Positions 1-6,330 of a stretch of DNA of 7,493 nt are shown here, one piece after another; positions within the stretch are counted from its first letter, which is position 1, and each line of letters starts with the position of its first letter. The stretch comes from Bacteroidales bacterium (GTDB lineage Bacteria > Bacteroidota > Bacteroidia > Bacteroidales > ML635J-15). Below the pieces are notes generated by a model, which had not been told where the DNA came from, searched no databases, and saw only the letters and a list, made by a program, of their open reading frames with translations. The stretch spans positions 1 to 7,493 of the forward strand of contig JAQVEY010000109.1 in NCBI GenBank assembly GCA_028697515.1, read 5' to 3'. A program made the translations under genes and the position numbers.

Positions 1-869
1 GAATGAATACAATATTCGACCATAAACATATTAGAGCGTATTTTGTTCGAATAGTACTCAACCCAAGTATCTTCTTTGAATTTTTTGACAACAGGATTAT
101 TGCAAATAGTATATGCTTTATCTAAAACCCCAAATAAATATTCAATCTTAGAATAATATGCTTCAAGCATATCCAATTTACCAATATCCAAATCTAAGTA
201 AGCTGAGTAATTAATGTTCTGAATTTTTAACAATAGTCTTCCTTTACCGGTGGTTTCAATTATTTTCTCTGTTTTTTGAAAATAATATCTAGCCGAATCA
301 TAATTCTCTACCTCCTGAAAAGATAATCCTATATTGTTATAAATTAAAGCTTCAATCTCTGGTGTTATTTGTGAACTTATTATTTCAGGTACCTCCCTAT
401 AAATATAAATTGCCTCATTATATAACTCGTAATGATATAATATATTACCAATATTTATGTATAGATATGTTTTATCAAATTCAAGATTTGGATTATTAGC
501 CATAATGTCCAACGCCTTAAGAATGTACGTCAAGGCTTTAAAATCATCTCTTTTTCTATACTGATAAACTTCTGATAAAAAACTATATAATTGCACTAAC
601 CTACTATTATTTTTATCGGCAATAAATTTATTTTCGACCTCATCAGCAACAATAATAGCAGAATCTGGGTTATGAGAAAAGTAGTATTCTAACACCGTAA
701 AAATAGAATCAGCTTCTTTGTTTATAGACTCATCCTCACCACAAAAACAATTAGATTTTAATTTATTTCCATTGCATGAGTAAAATGGAAATACAATGAA
801 TATCCCAATAAGACTAAAGCAGATAACTAATAAGACAATAATGCTTTCTCTAATTTTACTAGGTTTCAT
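1..869 (-). CDS. Membrane-anchored tetratricopeptide-repeat-like protein, C-terminus missing (runs off left edge)
   Basis: The reading frame opens at an ATG at 869-867 and stays open for 289 codons to the window edge, so the end of the gene is not seen. Residues about 9-31 form one hydrophobic segment after a basic start (K3, K5, R7), which suggests an N-terminal membrane anchor or uncleaved signal. A cysteine follows at residue 32 (F-Y-S-C), but the -3 position is not a normal lipobox residue. The rest is rich in Tyr, Asn, Glu and Ile, with helical-pair repeats of TPR type at about 137-165 and 176-205 (for example N-I-G followed by Y-x-x-A-I/R-x-Y, and Y-N-N-I-G followed by Y-D-S-A-R-Y-Y-F). 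Bacteroidota often place such repeats before a second membrane helix and a histidine kinase or LuxR-type DNA-binding domain. Whether that is true here cannot be seen. It is transcribed divergently from the operon starting at 1004. Confidence 0.8.
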   Translation of the reverse strand, partial: MKPSKIRESIIVLLVICFSLIGIFIVFPFYSCNGNKLKSNCFCGEDESINKEADSIFTVLEYYFSHNPDSAIIVADEVENKFIADKNNSRLVQLYSFLSEVYQYRKRDDFKALTYILKALDIMANNPNLEFDKTYLYINIGNILYHYELYNEAIYIYREVPEIISSQITPEIEALIYNNIGLSFQEVENYDSARYYFQKTEKIIETTGKGRLLLKIQNINYSAYLDLDIGKLDMLEAYYSKIEYLFGVLDKAYTICNNPVVKKFKEDTWVEYYSNKIRSNMFMVEYCIH

Positions 870-899
870 AAAAATGTAAAATTTTAACAATCTTGAATG

Positions 900-907
900 C
901 AAAAATA
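900..907 (-). promoter_or_regulatory. Possible -7 element for the TPR-like gene
   Basis: Read on the minus strand, 907-900 is TATTTTTG, an exact fit to the Bacteroidota TAnnTTTG -7 motif, about 30 nt ahead of the ATG at 869. No TTG is found 19-20 nt further upstream, so support is weak. A TAATCTTTG variant at 923-915 is an alternative. Confidence 0.3.
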
Positions 908-957
908 ATAAATTCAAAGATTAAAAAATGGAATAAGCTCAAATCTTTTCAAATTAG

Positions 958-987
958 TTGCATTTTAATCTAATTTTTGTAAATTTG
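958..987 (+). promoter_or_regulatory. Bacteroidota-type promoter of the SxtJ-like/DUF5989/TusA/PP-loop operon
   Basis: A TTG at 958-960 (GTTG from 957) is followed by exactly 19 nt and then TAAATTTG at 980-987, an exact match to the Bacteroidota sigma consensus TTG-N19-TAnnTTTG. Transcription would start near 992-995, giving a leader of only about 10 nt before the ATG at 1004, with no Shine-Dalgarno sequence. The -7 element lies inside a perfect 7-bp inverted repeat (981-987 and 993-999). Confidence 0.6.
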
Positions 988-999
988 CTAATCAAATTT
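981..999. repeat. Perfect inverted repeat over the -7 box and start point (possible operator)
   Basis: AAATTTG at 981-987 and CAAATTT at 993-999 are exact reverse complements separated by CTAAT. The palindrome covers the -7 element and the predicted transcription start. This is where a repressor could bind, although in DNA this AT-rich chance occurrence is quite possible. A second pair, AAATTAG (951-957) and CTAATTT (970-976), lies around the -33 region. Confidence 0.35.
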
Positions 1000-1003
1000 C
1001 TTT

Positions 1004-1231
1004 ATGAAAAGCATAAAAAAGATATTATGGATATATATAAGATTTGTTCAAAGAATATTAATCACCATATTTTTAACTATTACATATTTTACTGTAATTC
1101 CATTTAGCTGGTTATACATGCTTATTTTTAAACCTAAATATTTTTTTTACAAATTTGAAATAAAGGAAAGTTATTGGGGCATTATAAAACCAATACAAAA
1201 ATCAATTTCTGAATATCAAGAGCAATCATAA
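1004..1231 (+). CDS. Small SxtJ-like membrane protein (75 aa)
   Basis: First gene of the four-gene operon. It has a basic start (K2, K5, K6), a long hydrophobic stretch at about residues 15-42 that may be one helix or a tight hairpin, and a short polar tail. The pattern of hydrophobic helix, Pro at 33, a second hydrophobic run, K-P-K, F-Y-K-F and then S-Y-W at 56-58 resembles the C-terminal half of SxtJ-family membrane proteins, which are usually about twice this length. The frame cannot be extended upstream because an in-frame TAA lies at 989-991, so this is a complete short protein and not a mis-called start. SxtJ-type proteins normally sit next to a DUF5989 peptide and a carbamoyltransferase; the DUF5989-like gene follows here after 1 nt, which strengthens the call. 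The molecular role of the family is unknown. A generic small membrane protein is the alternative. Confidence 0.6.
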   Translation: MKSIKKILWIYIRFVQRILITIFLTITYFTVIPFSWLYMLIFKPKYFFYKFEIKESYWGIIKPIQKSISEYQEQS

Positions 1232-1232
1232 A

Positions 1233-1394
1233 ATGAGAAAAATTGGATATATATTAAAAGAAATGTTTAAAATGATTAAAAAACACAAATTGAGTTTTTT
1301 AGCTCCGGTATTTATAATACTGGCATTGTTGGCATTTCTAGTATATTATATAGGTCCGGCTGTAATAGTATCTTTTATTTATGCAGGAGTATAA
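1233..1394 (+). CDS. DUF5989-like small membrane protein (53 aa)
   Basis: ATG at 1233, one base after the preceding stop codon; stop TAA at 1392-1394. The protein has a basic amphipathic N-terminus (residues 1-19, K- and R-rich), one transmembrane helix at about 22-41 that includes L-A-P-V-F-I-I-L, then a conserved-looking hydrophobic end, P-A-V-I-V-S-F-I-Y. This matches the DUF5989 layout as I know it: about 50 residues, a basic start, a single helix, and an end of the form P-F-I-Y. DUF5989 peptides are found beside SxtJ-like proteins in carbamoyltransferase clusters; their function is not known, and a membrane adaptor or scaffold is a reasonable guess. The last 14 bases overlap the TusA-like gene, so translation of the two is probably coupled. 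It is easily missed in gene calling because of its length. Confidence 0.72.
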   Translation: MRKIGYILKEMFKMIKKHKLSFLAPVFIILALLAFLVYYIGPAVIVSFIYAGV

Positions 1395-1629
1395 TTCTAA
1401 ATTTGCAAGCAGTATATTGGATTTACGTGGTCAATCATGCCCCGATAATCTACCTAAAATTCTACTAAATTTAGAAGGACTTAATCCCGGAGAAGTTTTA
1501 GAGATTATACTTGACGATATTATAGCTCTTGACAAAATTCCCGATGCCATAAAAGAAGAGCCTGATTTCAAAGTTGTAGGCTACAAAAAAACTGAGCATA
1601 ATATTCATCTATTTATCGAAGTAATTTAA
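1381..1629 (+). CDS. TusA/SirA-family sulfur carrier (82 aa)
   Basis: Small soluble protein with the TusA-fold signature: L-D-L-R-G-Q-S-C-P at residues 13-21, a helix (P-K-I-L-L-N-L), then L-N-P-G-E-V-L-E-I-I-L-D-D at 34-46, equivalent to the loop and strand before the conserved aspartate region of TusA. Cys20 in the Cys-Pro pair is the expected persulfide carrier. The usual C-P-x-P is replaced by C-P-D-N-L-P, so the second proline is displaced by two residues. TusA proteins accept sulfane sulfur from a cysteine desulfurase or rhodanese and pass it to a PP-loop thiolase (TusBCD/MnmA) or to other pathways. Met1 is the only methionine in the frame, so the start inside the DUF5989 gene is well supported. 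The stop codon TAA overlaps the ATG of the PP-loop gene by one base, which suggests the two products act as a pair in sulfur transfer. Confidence 0.86.
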   Translation: MQEYNSKFASSILDLRGQSCPDNLPKILLNLEGLNPGEVLEIILDDIIALDKIPDAIKEEPDFKVVGYKKTEHNIHLFIEVI

Positions 1630-2654
1630 TGTTTGAAAACACAAGAATTTGCAAACAGTGCATAATGCCAGAAAACAAACCCGAAGTTTTTTTAAATGAT
1701 GAAGGCATTTGCAATATATGTTTGGCACACAATTATGTAAAAAAGAACGAAACCATCCACAAACCTCTTGAAAGTGATTTAATAAAAATCCTTGATAAAC
1801 ATAGGGGGAAAAAGAAATACGATTGCATGGTAATGTGTAGCGGAGGTAAAGACAGTACATCGGCATTATATTATATGAAAAAAAGATATAATCTCAATAT
1901 CCTAGCCTTTATGTTTGATCATGGATTTGAAAGTGAAGATGCAATAAGTAACGTTAACAAAGCTGTCGAAATTTTAGGAATAGATCTAATATTTTATAAA
2001 TCATCTTTTATGAAACCTATGTTTGAGAAGATGATTACATCAAAAACAAAAGCAGTTATTTGCCATACATGTTCAATTTGGTATATGGAATTGGCCTTTG
2101 ATGTAGCTGCACGATATGACATACCTATCATAATTGCAGGTTGGACCAAAGGACAATCTACAAAACAAGAAATTATGTCAAAATGTGGTTGTAATGTTAA
2201 TGATGCTGAATTTAAATCAATGGCAAATAGTACCAGAGAGTTTTTATTAAATGAACTTGGCGATCTGCCTCAATACAAAAATTTTCCTAAAAGCATGGAG
2301 GAAGTACTGAATAGAGCAAAAAAACGTCACAAATCACTAGTTCTATCTCCACATTGGTTTTTGCCCTACGGCCCCGATGAGTATATTAAAACGATTAAAG
2401 ATGAACTTGACTGGAAAGTTCCTAAATTAAGTTATCCTTCAGGTTCAACAAACTGTTTGTTAAATTTTATCTCAGTTTATAATTCAATGAAATATTTTGG
2501 TTATACACACTATCATGTAGAAGCTAGCAAACTAATACGTGATGGAGTTATTACTCGCGAAGAAGCCTTAGAACAGTTAAAAATAAACTTTGACGAAGAT
2601 ATTCTCCAAACAGTTGCCGATAAATTAAATGTGAATTTTAAAAATTATTTGTAA
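1629..2654 (+). CDS. PP-loop ATP pyrophosphatase, N-acetyl-sugar amidotransferase (WbpG/PseA)-like; possible thiolation enzyme
   Basis: 341 residues, the usual length for the family. The N-terminus has two Cys-x-x-Cys pairs (C8/C11 and C28/C31) around M-P-E-N-K-P, as in the zinc-binding start of WbpG/LegX-type enzymes. The PP-loop is S-G-G-K-D-S-T at 71-77, which binds ATP and adenylates the substrate, and is followed by F-D-H-G-F at 96-100. A further C-H-T-C (145-148) precedes the I-A-G-W-T-K-G-Q segment (169-176), and C186-G-C188 lies beyond it. Known relatives form an acetamidino group on N-acetyl sugars using ammonia from a HisH/HisF-like pair. No such pair is in this window; the coupled neighbour is a TusA-like sulfur carrier. 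The cysteine pairs recall the tRNA thiolases TtcA and TtuA, so a sulfur-transfer role is plausible, but that is inference. The family call is firm; the substrate is unknown. Confidence 0.85.
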   Translation: MFENTRICKQCIMPENKPEVFLNDEGICNICLAHNYVKKNETIHKPLESDLIKILDKHRGKKKYDCMVMCSGGKDSTSALYYMKKRYNLNILAFMFDHGFESEDAISNVNKAVEILGIDLIFYKSSFMKPMFEKMITSKTKAVICHTCSIWYMELAFDVAARYDIPIIIAGWTKGQSTKQEIMSKCGCNVNDAEFKSMANSTREFLLNELGDLPQYKNFPKSMEEVLNRAKKRHKSLVLSPHWFLPYGPDEYIKTIKDELDWKVPKLSYPSGSTNCLLNFISVYNSMKYFGYTHYHVEASKLIRDGVITREEALEQLKINFDEDILQTVADKLNVNFKNYL

Positions 2655-2671
2655 TCAGAGTTCACAAATAA
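2640..2671 (-). terminator. Weak stem-loop with T-run, candidate terminator for comEC at the convergent junction
   Basis: TTATTTGTAA at 2645-2654 pairs with 2661-2671, with one bulged base at 2663 and a 6-nt loop (2655-2660). On the minus strand the stem is followed directly by five T (complement of 2644-2640), as in an intrinsic terminator for comEC. There is no such run in the plus direction. The stem has only two G-C pairs, so strength is doubtful. It lies within the 3' end of the PP-loop gene and the first codons-from-stop of comEC, as the two stop codons abut. Confidence 0.4.
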
Positions 2672-4787
2672 AGGCTCCGTTTAGTTTTACATTATATATG
2701 TCAAATTGTAGTGAAATATTCTCATCATTCCATAATTCTATCTGTCTTTGACTATTTGAACTATCTATAATGATACTCTTAAACTCAAAATAATCACGTA
2801 TTTCCTCTAATTTCAATGCAGGAGAATTACTCAAGACAATATAGTCTACTTTTATTTTCTTGAATCCATCTTCCAAAATCAAAGAATTAAAACTATCATC
2901 TAATATAAAAACTCTTAAATCATTAAAGGAAATGAATTTCTTTTTAAAGAAGATATTTGGATTATTAATACTTGCAATATTAGATAAAACCGATTCTTTA
3001 CCTGATGATAGATCAATGTATTTTTCCTGATTTAGACCTTTCTTAAGCCAATTATTTTTTGCTGAGAACTCAATATTTTTTACAGATACTGAATCAACAT
3101 TTGCAAATAAGATGTTATTTTTCCCATCGATTAAATTGACTGCAGTTGTTTTATTTATATTGTAAACAATAAAATATTTTTGATCCTTATTCACGAAATC
3201 ATCAAACAAACTTATTGATGTAAAAATAATAACTGATAGTATGCCAATTACTAAATGCTTATATTTCTTAGTCTGGAAAAAGAAGATGAAAAAACTTATT
3301 ATAGCTATGTACATAAATATCATCTGAGGCCAACTTATATAAATATCCCTACTTACAGAAAAAGGCAAATTTTCAATTCCAAAACTTATTTGATTCATTG
3401 CGCTTATTAGCCATGCAAGAATTTTGGCCAAAAACGATGCTATGATATCAATACCCGAAAACAAGAATACTGATATAACTAACCAGATTGCCACTGTAGA
3501 TATTGGTATCAATAAATAGTTTGTTAAAAGGAAGTAATTTGAAAACTGGTGAAAATAAAGCAAACAAATTGGAGCTGTTGCCAATTGGGCTGCCACTGAA
3601 ACTGCCGTTAATGACCATATTTTGTCAACAAACTTATTTTTTATTTCAATCATTCTGTATATTGGCTCATACATCAACACTATACCAATAACCGCAATGT
3701 AGGACAACTGAAATCCAATATTGGTAAGATTATAAGGATTGATTATCAATAAAATAAATGCTGAAGCAGCTATAGCGTTAAGGGATCCTGATGGGTGCTT
3801 TTGTAGTTTGCCTAATGCAAGAATGCTAAACATCAATGCTGCCCTTGAAACAGACGGAGAAAGACCTGTCAGAATAGCATAAATCCAGACTAATGCAATA
3901 GTTATAATGACTTTTAGGAAATCTAATTTCTTGTATTTAATAAAGGACAGCAAAAAAATTATTATACCATAAACTATCCCCACATGTAAACCAGATACAG
4001 CTAAAATATGCATTGCTCCTGATGAAGAATAAGCATGACGTATTTCATCACTTAGTGAATCTTTATATCCTAAGGCAAGAGCAGATGCGACAGAAAGCTC
4101 CTCATTATCAAGGCCATATTTTTTAAGCTTACTTATAAGTGATTGACGAAAACGTAGAAATTTATGTCTTAAACCAATATCATGGTTAGATGACAATAAT
4201 TGCCAATCATCAGATTTAAGATAATCTGTACTCAAAATTAAATTATATGCTAAATATTGCTTATAGTCAAATTCTTCTGGGTTTCCTTTGTTTTCAATTT
4301 CACTCAATTGTGGACTAAATATTAATTTATCTCCAGGTTTAAGCTTTGCTGATTCTTCACTGTTTTCGATGTACAATAATGTCTTTCCCTCAGCAGAATT
4401 CCAAATATTGTTAGCGTTTACAGCTAAGATACTTATTTCAAGACTTGTAGTTTTCTCACCTTGATTAGGATCTTTGTCTATCTCTCCTATGATTAAGCCC
4501 TGTTTGATGTTTTCTAATGAAGTTTGAGCATACTCAGCTTTTATTGAGCTAAGAAAAGCTCCAGCAAAAACAATAGTAAGATTTATCAATATACCTGTCG
4601 CCAAAAACTGAGAAAACTTATTGCTAAAATAAAAAATCAGATAAAGAATAAATGCCGCAAAAAAACCTATTGCACAAACTGTTGAAGGAATTGAGCTAAT
4701 TAGTGATAATATAATCCCGATAATAAATGGTATAGTAATTCTAATAAATGGATACTTTCTTATTTCCTCCGATAAATCAGAATGCAT
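2655..4787 (-). CDS. comEC: ComEC/Rec2-family DNA uptake channel protein
   Basis: 710-residue polytopic membrane protein. The N-terminus has three hydrophobic helices (about 15-81) and then a soluble region at about 95-200 (DUF4131-type, OB-fold-like). The core competence domain begins near 230 with A-L-A-L-G-Y-K-D-S-L and the family signature A-V-S-G-L-H-V-G-I at 263-271, continues with S-R-A-A-L-M (314-319) and N-P-Y-N-L-T-N-I-G-F-Q-L-S (350-362), and carries about ten more helices to 526. It forms the inner-membrane channel through which single-stranded DNA enters during natural transformation. The tail (527-710) ends in a beta-rich section where V-D-Y-I-V-L-S-N-S-P (647-656) stands where metallo-beta-lactamase-type tails have the zinc-binding H-x-H-x-D-H; those residues are absent, so nuclease activity is unlikely. 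It is the last gene of the ruvX operon, 18 nt after the lipoprotein gene. Its stop codon abuts that of the plus-strand operon. Confidence 0.93.
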   Translation of the reverse strand: MHSDLSEEIRKYPFIRITIPFIIGIILSLISSIPSTVCAIGFFAAFILYLIFYFSNKFSQFLATGILINLTIVFAGAFLSSIKAEYAQTSLENIKQGLIIGEIDKDPNQGEKTTSLEISILAVNANNIWNSAEGKTLLYIENSEESAKLKPGDKLIFSPQLSEIENKGNPEEFDYKQYLAYNLILSTDYLKSDDWQLLSSNHDIGLRHKFLRFRQSLISKLKKYGLDNEELSVASALALGYKDSLSDEIRHAYSSSGAMHILAVSGLHVGIVYGIIIFLLSFIKYKKLDFLKVIITIALVWIYAILTGLSPSVSRAALMFSILALGKLQKHPSGSLNAIAASAFILLIINPYNLTNIGFQLSYIAVIGIVLMYEPIYRMIEIKNKFVDKIWSLTAVSVAAQLATAPICLLYFHQFSNYFLLTNYLLIPISTVAIWLVISVFLFSGIDIIASFLAKILAWLISAMNQISFGIENLPFSVSRDIYISWPQMIFMYIAIISFFIFFFQTKKYKHLVIGILSVIIFTSISLFDDFVNKDQKYFIVYNINKTTAVNLIDGKNNILFANVDSVSVKNIEFSAKNNWLKKGLNQEKYIDLSSGKESVLSNIASINNPNIFFKKKFISFNDLRVFILDDSFNSLILEDGFKKIKVDYIVLSNSPALKLEEIRDYFEFKSIIIDSSNSQRQIELWNDENISLQFDIYNVKLNGAFICEL

Positions 4788-4805
4788 TAGATAATTATAT
4801 TAATA

Positions 4806-5333
4806 CTACTTATTCATAACTGAAAATAACTCCAACAACTGTTGATCATTCATTCCTAAGAATAACAATGCAGATTCAGCATCTTTGGCTAAAACATGAT
4901 TAGGATAATCTTTAACAAACAAAGTATAGTACTTTTGAGCCATTTCTACATCTCCAATATAGTTCTCAAAAATAAATGCTTTCAAAAAAATACAAGCAGG
5001 ATAATTACTATACTTTTTATAATTATTTTCAATTCTGGTCAAGAATACTATTGCATCTTCGGACTCTCCAATATTCATAGAAATTTCTGCTGCTTTAAAC
5101 AAATAATCTGATGCTAAAGTATCACTTGGATATTTGTTTACAAATTCGATATATTTTTCAATTATTCCATAAGCCAAATCAATATCAATTTCTTCTGATT
5201 TGTATAGCTCCGTTTCAGAATTCACAATTTCATTTCTTAGCTTTTCCTGCTCAGTTAACTCTTTTTTTGAAGGTTTACATGAATATAAAGCTAAAAATAC
5301 AAAGCACAAAATAACTATGGTTTTTATTTTCAT
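4806..5333 (-). CDS. TPR-type lipoprotein
   Basis: 175 residues. A lipoprotein signal peptide is clear: K2/K4, hydrophobic 6-16, then lipobox L-Y-S-C with the lipidated Cys at 19, so the mature protein starts C-K-P-S-K-K and is probably anchored in the inner or outer membrane facing the periplasm. No acidic lipoprotein-export signal (Asp/Glu directly after the Cys) is seen. The rest is helical and holds TPR-like repeats, marked by Y-P-S-D-T-L-A-S-D (68-76) and Y-P-N-H-V-L-A-K-D (143-151), the spacing typical of BamD/YbgF-type repeats in which a chain end Y-P-x-x-x-L-A opens the next helix. Such proteins act as scaffolds; no partner can be named. It sits between def (15 nt) and comEC (18 nt) and is transcribed with them. 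A TPR gene next to def is a common arrangement in Bacteroidota, so a role in competence should not be assumed. Confidence 0.85.
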   Translation of the reverse strand: MKIKTIVILCFVFLALYSCKPSKKELTEQEKLRNEIVNSETELYKSEEIDIDLAYGIIEKYIEFVNKYPSDTLASDYLFKAAEISMNIGESEDAIVFLTRIENNYKKYSNYPACIFLKAFIFENYIGDVEMAQKYYTLFVKDYPNHVLAKDAESALLFLGMNDQQLLELFSVMNK

Positions 5334-5348
5334 ATCAGAACTTAATAA

Positions 5349-5897
5349 TTAGAATTTAACTTTATAAGATGTCGAAACTTTTCCACGCGAAATATTGTTC
5401 AATCGATTTTGTAACATTCTTCTTCTTAAAGGAGAAATCTTGTCAACAAAAATTATTCCCTGAAGGTGATCATATTCATGCTGTATTACTATGGCCCTGT
5501 AACCAGTAAATCTTTCCGTTATTTTTTCAAATTTTGGATTTAAATATTCAATCGTTAAATCTGAATATCTGTTAACACTTTCATGAATATCCGGCACACT
5601 AAGACAGCCCTCTTCTATTGCTATTTTTTCATCAGTATTAAAAGTAATTTTCGGATTAATAAATACTCTTTTAAAATCTTTTAATTCAGGCTCGTCTTTA
5701 GCAAGAGGAGATGCATCCACAATATACAGATTAATATTTTTTCCAATCTGAGGAGCAGCCAATCCAACTCCGTCAGCTCGGTACATAGTTTCAAACATAT
5801 CCGATATCAAAGTATCCAAATTCGGATAATTTTCATCTATATCTACTGATTTTTTTCTTAAAACAGGATGTCCATATAAATAAACTGGTAATATCAT
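5349..5897 (-). CDS. def: Peptide deformylase
   Basis: Removes the formyl group from the N-terminal methionine of new proteins in the cytoplasm, an essential step before methionine aminopeptidase. All three family motifs are present: G-V-G-L-A-A-P-Q at 43-50 (motif 1), E-G-C-L-S at 96-100 with the metal ligand Cys98 (motif 2), and Q-H-E-Y-D-H at 139-144 with metal ligands His140 and His144 and catalytic Glu141 (motif 3). The length of 182 fits the type-1 bacterial enzyme. The C-terminal tail (157-182) is basic and shows no extra domain. The ATG overlaps the stop of ruvX by four bases (ATGA), so the two are probably translationally coupled. Confidence 0.97.
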   Translation of the reverse strand: MILPVYLYGHPVLRKKSVDIDENYPNLDTLISDMFETMYRADGVGLAAPQIGKNINLYIVDASPLAKDEPELKDFKRVFINPKITFNTDEKIAIEEGCLSVPDIHESVNRYSDLTIEYLNPKFEKITERFTGYRAIVIQHEYDHLQGIIFVDKISPLRRRMLQNRLNNISRGKVSTSYKVKF

Positions 5898-6319
5898 AAT
5901 GTTTTAAATTTTTCACTATCTAAGAATGACTGCAAAATAACAGTAGCACTGATTTTATCTACTGTAGCTTTGTTTTGTCTTTTCATTTTTCCCAATCCAG
6001 CATCTATCATAGTCTGAAAGGCAATTTTCGAAGTAAATCTTTCATCTGCCAAAACAAATTCGATTTCTTTAAAAACATTTTTTAACCTATTCAATACAGG
6101 TACAATGTACTTAACAGAATCTGAAGGCAGATTGTTTAATTGAACCGGCATGCCGACAACAATTTTTTCAACTTCATTATTTTGGATATAGTTCTTTAAG
6201 AACATTTCCAGTTTCGAAGTATCAACAGTATCTAATGCTCCGGCAATAATCCTGTTTGTATCAGTAACAGCTATTCCAGTTCTTTTACGACCAATATCCA
6301 ATGATATATATCTCTTCAT
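5894..6319 (-). CDS. ruvX: Holliday junction resolvase-like protein (YqgF/RuvX)
   Basis: 141 residues, the normal size. The RNase H-like fold signature is complete: D-I-G-R-K-R-T-G-I-A-V at 8-18 with catalytic Asp8, V-V-G-M-P at 54-58, D-E-R-F-T-S at 92-97 with Glu93, and V-D-K-I-S-A-T-V-I-L-Q at 120-130 with Asp121. The family is credited with Holliday junction-like nuclease activity, and in Escherichia coli YqgF has been linked to 16S rRNA 5'-end processing. Which role applies here cannot be read from the sequence. It is the first gene of the ruvX-def-lipoprotein-comEC operon, with a promoter just upstream. The start is fixed by the conserved M-x-R-x-I/L-x-L/I-D opening. Confidence 0.95.
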   Translation of the reverse strand: MKRYISLDIGRKRTGIAVTDTNRIIAGALDTVDTSKLEMFLKNYIQNNEVEKIVVGMPVQLNNLPSDSVKYIVPVLNRLKNVFKEIEFVLADERFTSKIAFQTMIDAGLGKMKRQNKATVDKISATVILQSFLDSEKFKTL

Positions 6320-6330
6320 AATTTATTTTA

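Noticed and set aside
156..172. 17-bp perfect palindrome, ATATGCTT-C-AAGCATAT
   Set aside because: It lies inside the coding region of the left-hand TPR-like gene, encodes ordinary residues (M-L-E-A-Y) and is not near any transcript start; chance is the simplest explanation.
1609..1866. 85-codon open frame on the minus strand
   Set aside because: Antisense to the well-supported PP-loop gene; the product is rich in Cys, Leu and Phe without any recognisable domain.
1004..2654. Saxitoxin-like or carbamoylation cluster
   Set aside because: Only SxtJ-like and DUF5989-like members are present; no carbamoyltransferase, polyketide-like or amidinotransferase gene is visible, so no toxin or carbamoylation pathway is claimed.
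3503..3691. 62-codon open frame on the plus strand
   Set aside because: Antisense to comEC, whose conserved motifs fix the coding strand; no promoter or domain.
4896..5314. Two adjoining plus-strand open frames of 71 and 67 codons
   Set aside because: Both are antisense to the TPR lipoprotein gene, which has a clear lipobox and repeats; the products are low-complexity Ile/Phe-rich.
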